Notes under the pieces: model-generated
Database searches by the model: none
What the model saw: only the letters and a program-made list of their open reading frames with translations
What the model was told of the DNA's origin: nothing
Shown here: positions 63,542-64,000 of the stretch, piece after piece
Position numbering within the stretch: position 1 is the stretch's first letter
How the letters are laid out: the number at the start of each line of letters is the position of its first letter
Made by a program: the position numbers and the translations under genes
From: JAGMES01 sp023128035
GTDB lineage: Bacteria; Bacillota; Halanaerobiia; DY22613
DNA: 64,000 nucleotides
Assembly (NCBI GenBank): GCA_030627905.1
Contig: DAOVRZ010000011.1
Location: forward strand, 1-64,000
Reading direction: 5' to 3'

Positions 63542-64000
63542 ATGAAACCAAATTACACTAGGGAAGATATTTTACGATTGGCAACAGAATGGGATGTTAA
63601 TTTTATACGTTTACAGTTTACTGATATTTTAGGAATTAGTAAAAATGTAGCTATTTCGGTTGATCAATTGGAACGGGCACTAGATGGAGAGATTATGTTT
63701 GACGGTTCTTCTATAGAAGGTTTTACCCGTATTCAAGAATCTGATATGTACTTACGTCCTGATTACAATAGTTTTACCATTTTCCCTTGGCATCCACGAG
63801 AAAAATCTGTGGCAAGGTTAATTTGTGATGTGTATACTCCTAATGGCGAATCTTTTATTGGTGACCCTCGGGGTACATTAAAGACGGTTATCGCTGAAGC
63901 GGAGGAGATGGGACTTTCACTTTATGCTGGTCCAGAGCCTGAGTTTTATCTCTTTAAGCTAGATGAAAATGGACAACCTACTACCATTCCTAATGATCAA
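63542..64000 (+). CDS. glnA: Glutamine synthetase, type I, 5' part (runs off the window)
   Basis: The first 153 codons are present. The beta-grasp N-terminus (VNFIRLQFTDILGISKNVA), FDGSSIEGFTRIQESDMYLRPD and the metal-binding GPEPEFYLFKL are those of GlnA. It condenses ammonia and glutamate to glutamine in the cytoplasm. ATG has AAAAAGGAGTG 8 bases upstream and follows glnR in the same operon. Confidence 0.96.
   Translation, partial: MKPNYTREDILRLATEWDVNFIRLQFTDILGISKNVAISVDQLERALDGEIMFDGSSIEGFTRIQESDMYLRPDYNSFTIFPWHPREKSVARLICDVYTPNGESFIGDPRGTLKTVIAEAEEMGLSLYAGPEPEFYLFKLDENGQPTTIPNDQ

Overview
The window is AT-rich DNA with strong AGGAGG-type ribosome binding sites. It carries glnR-glnA, a Bacillus-type PurR and cyanophycin genes, and several GTG/TTG starts. 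This points to a low-GC Gram-positive anaerobe (Bacillota; Clostridia or Halanaerobiia would fit). That placement is inferred from gene content, because there is no rRNA here. A 49-residue seed-maturation-like small protein would suit a spore former.

Positions 1-28801 hold three co-directional megasynthases: a five-module NRPS entering from the left edge, a KS/degenerate-AT/KR/ACP/C hybrid, and a two-module NRPS ending in an epimerase domain. Adenylation-pocket residues read by alignment to GrsA suggest ?-Asp-Val-Tyr-Ile-Phe-[reduced malonate unit]-Lys-D-Phe. The Phe-PCP to KS/KR handover predicts a statine-type beta-hydroxy-gamma-amino acid. No thioesterase or active acyltransferase is in the window.

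Positions 28816-38850 hold mostly housekeeping genes: a Ca2+/H+ antiporter, a membrane-anchored endonuclease/exonuclease/phosphatase-fold protein, cyanophycinase and cyanophycin synthetase (overlapping), ispE, a nucleotidyltransferase, purR and exoA. Conspicuous long hairpins and a tRNA-like element lie between them.

Positions 38950-46400 are a RiPP locus. It has two LytTR regulators, a CXXX-repeat modification-system protein, a radical SAM enzyme fused to a CXXX peptide maturase domain, three Cys-every-fourth-residue precursor peptides each followed by the same hairpin, an ABC exporter, and the remnant of a second exporter.

Positions 46514-52818 hold two AAA-ATPase/PD-(D/E)XK proteins, a large ankyrin-repeat protein and the small seed-maturation-like protein.

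Positions 53191-61675 are a tight type III-B CRISPR operon: a DHH-motif protein, a CorA-like membrane protein and cmr1-cmr6. There is no CRISPR array and no cas1, cas2 or cas6. The CorA plus DHH pairing matches the logic of known type III systems that signal through SAM-AMP. This is the strongest candidate here for an unusual system, followed by the fused CXXX RiPP maturase.

Positions 61741-64000 hold a gene remnant plus a second copy of a palindromic element, a divergent NTPase-like gene on the minus strand, and glnR (with a perfect GlnR box and promoter) followed by the start of glnA.
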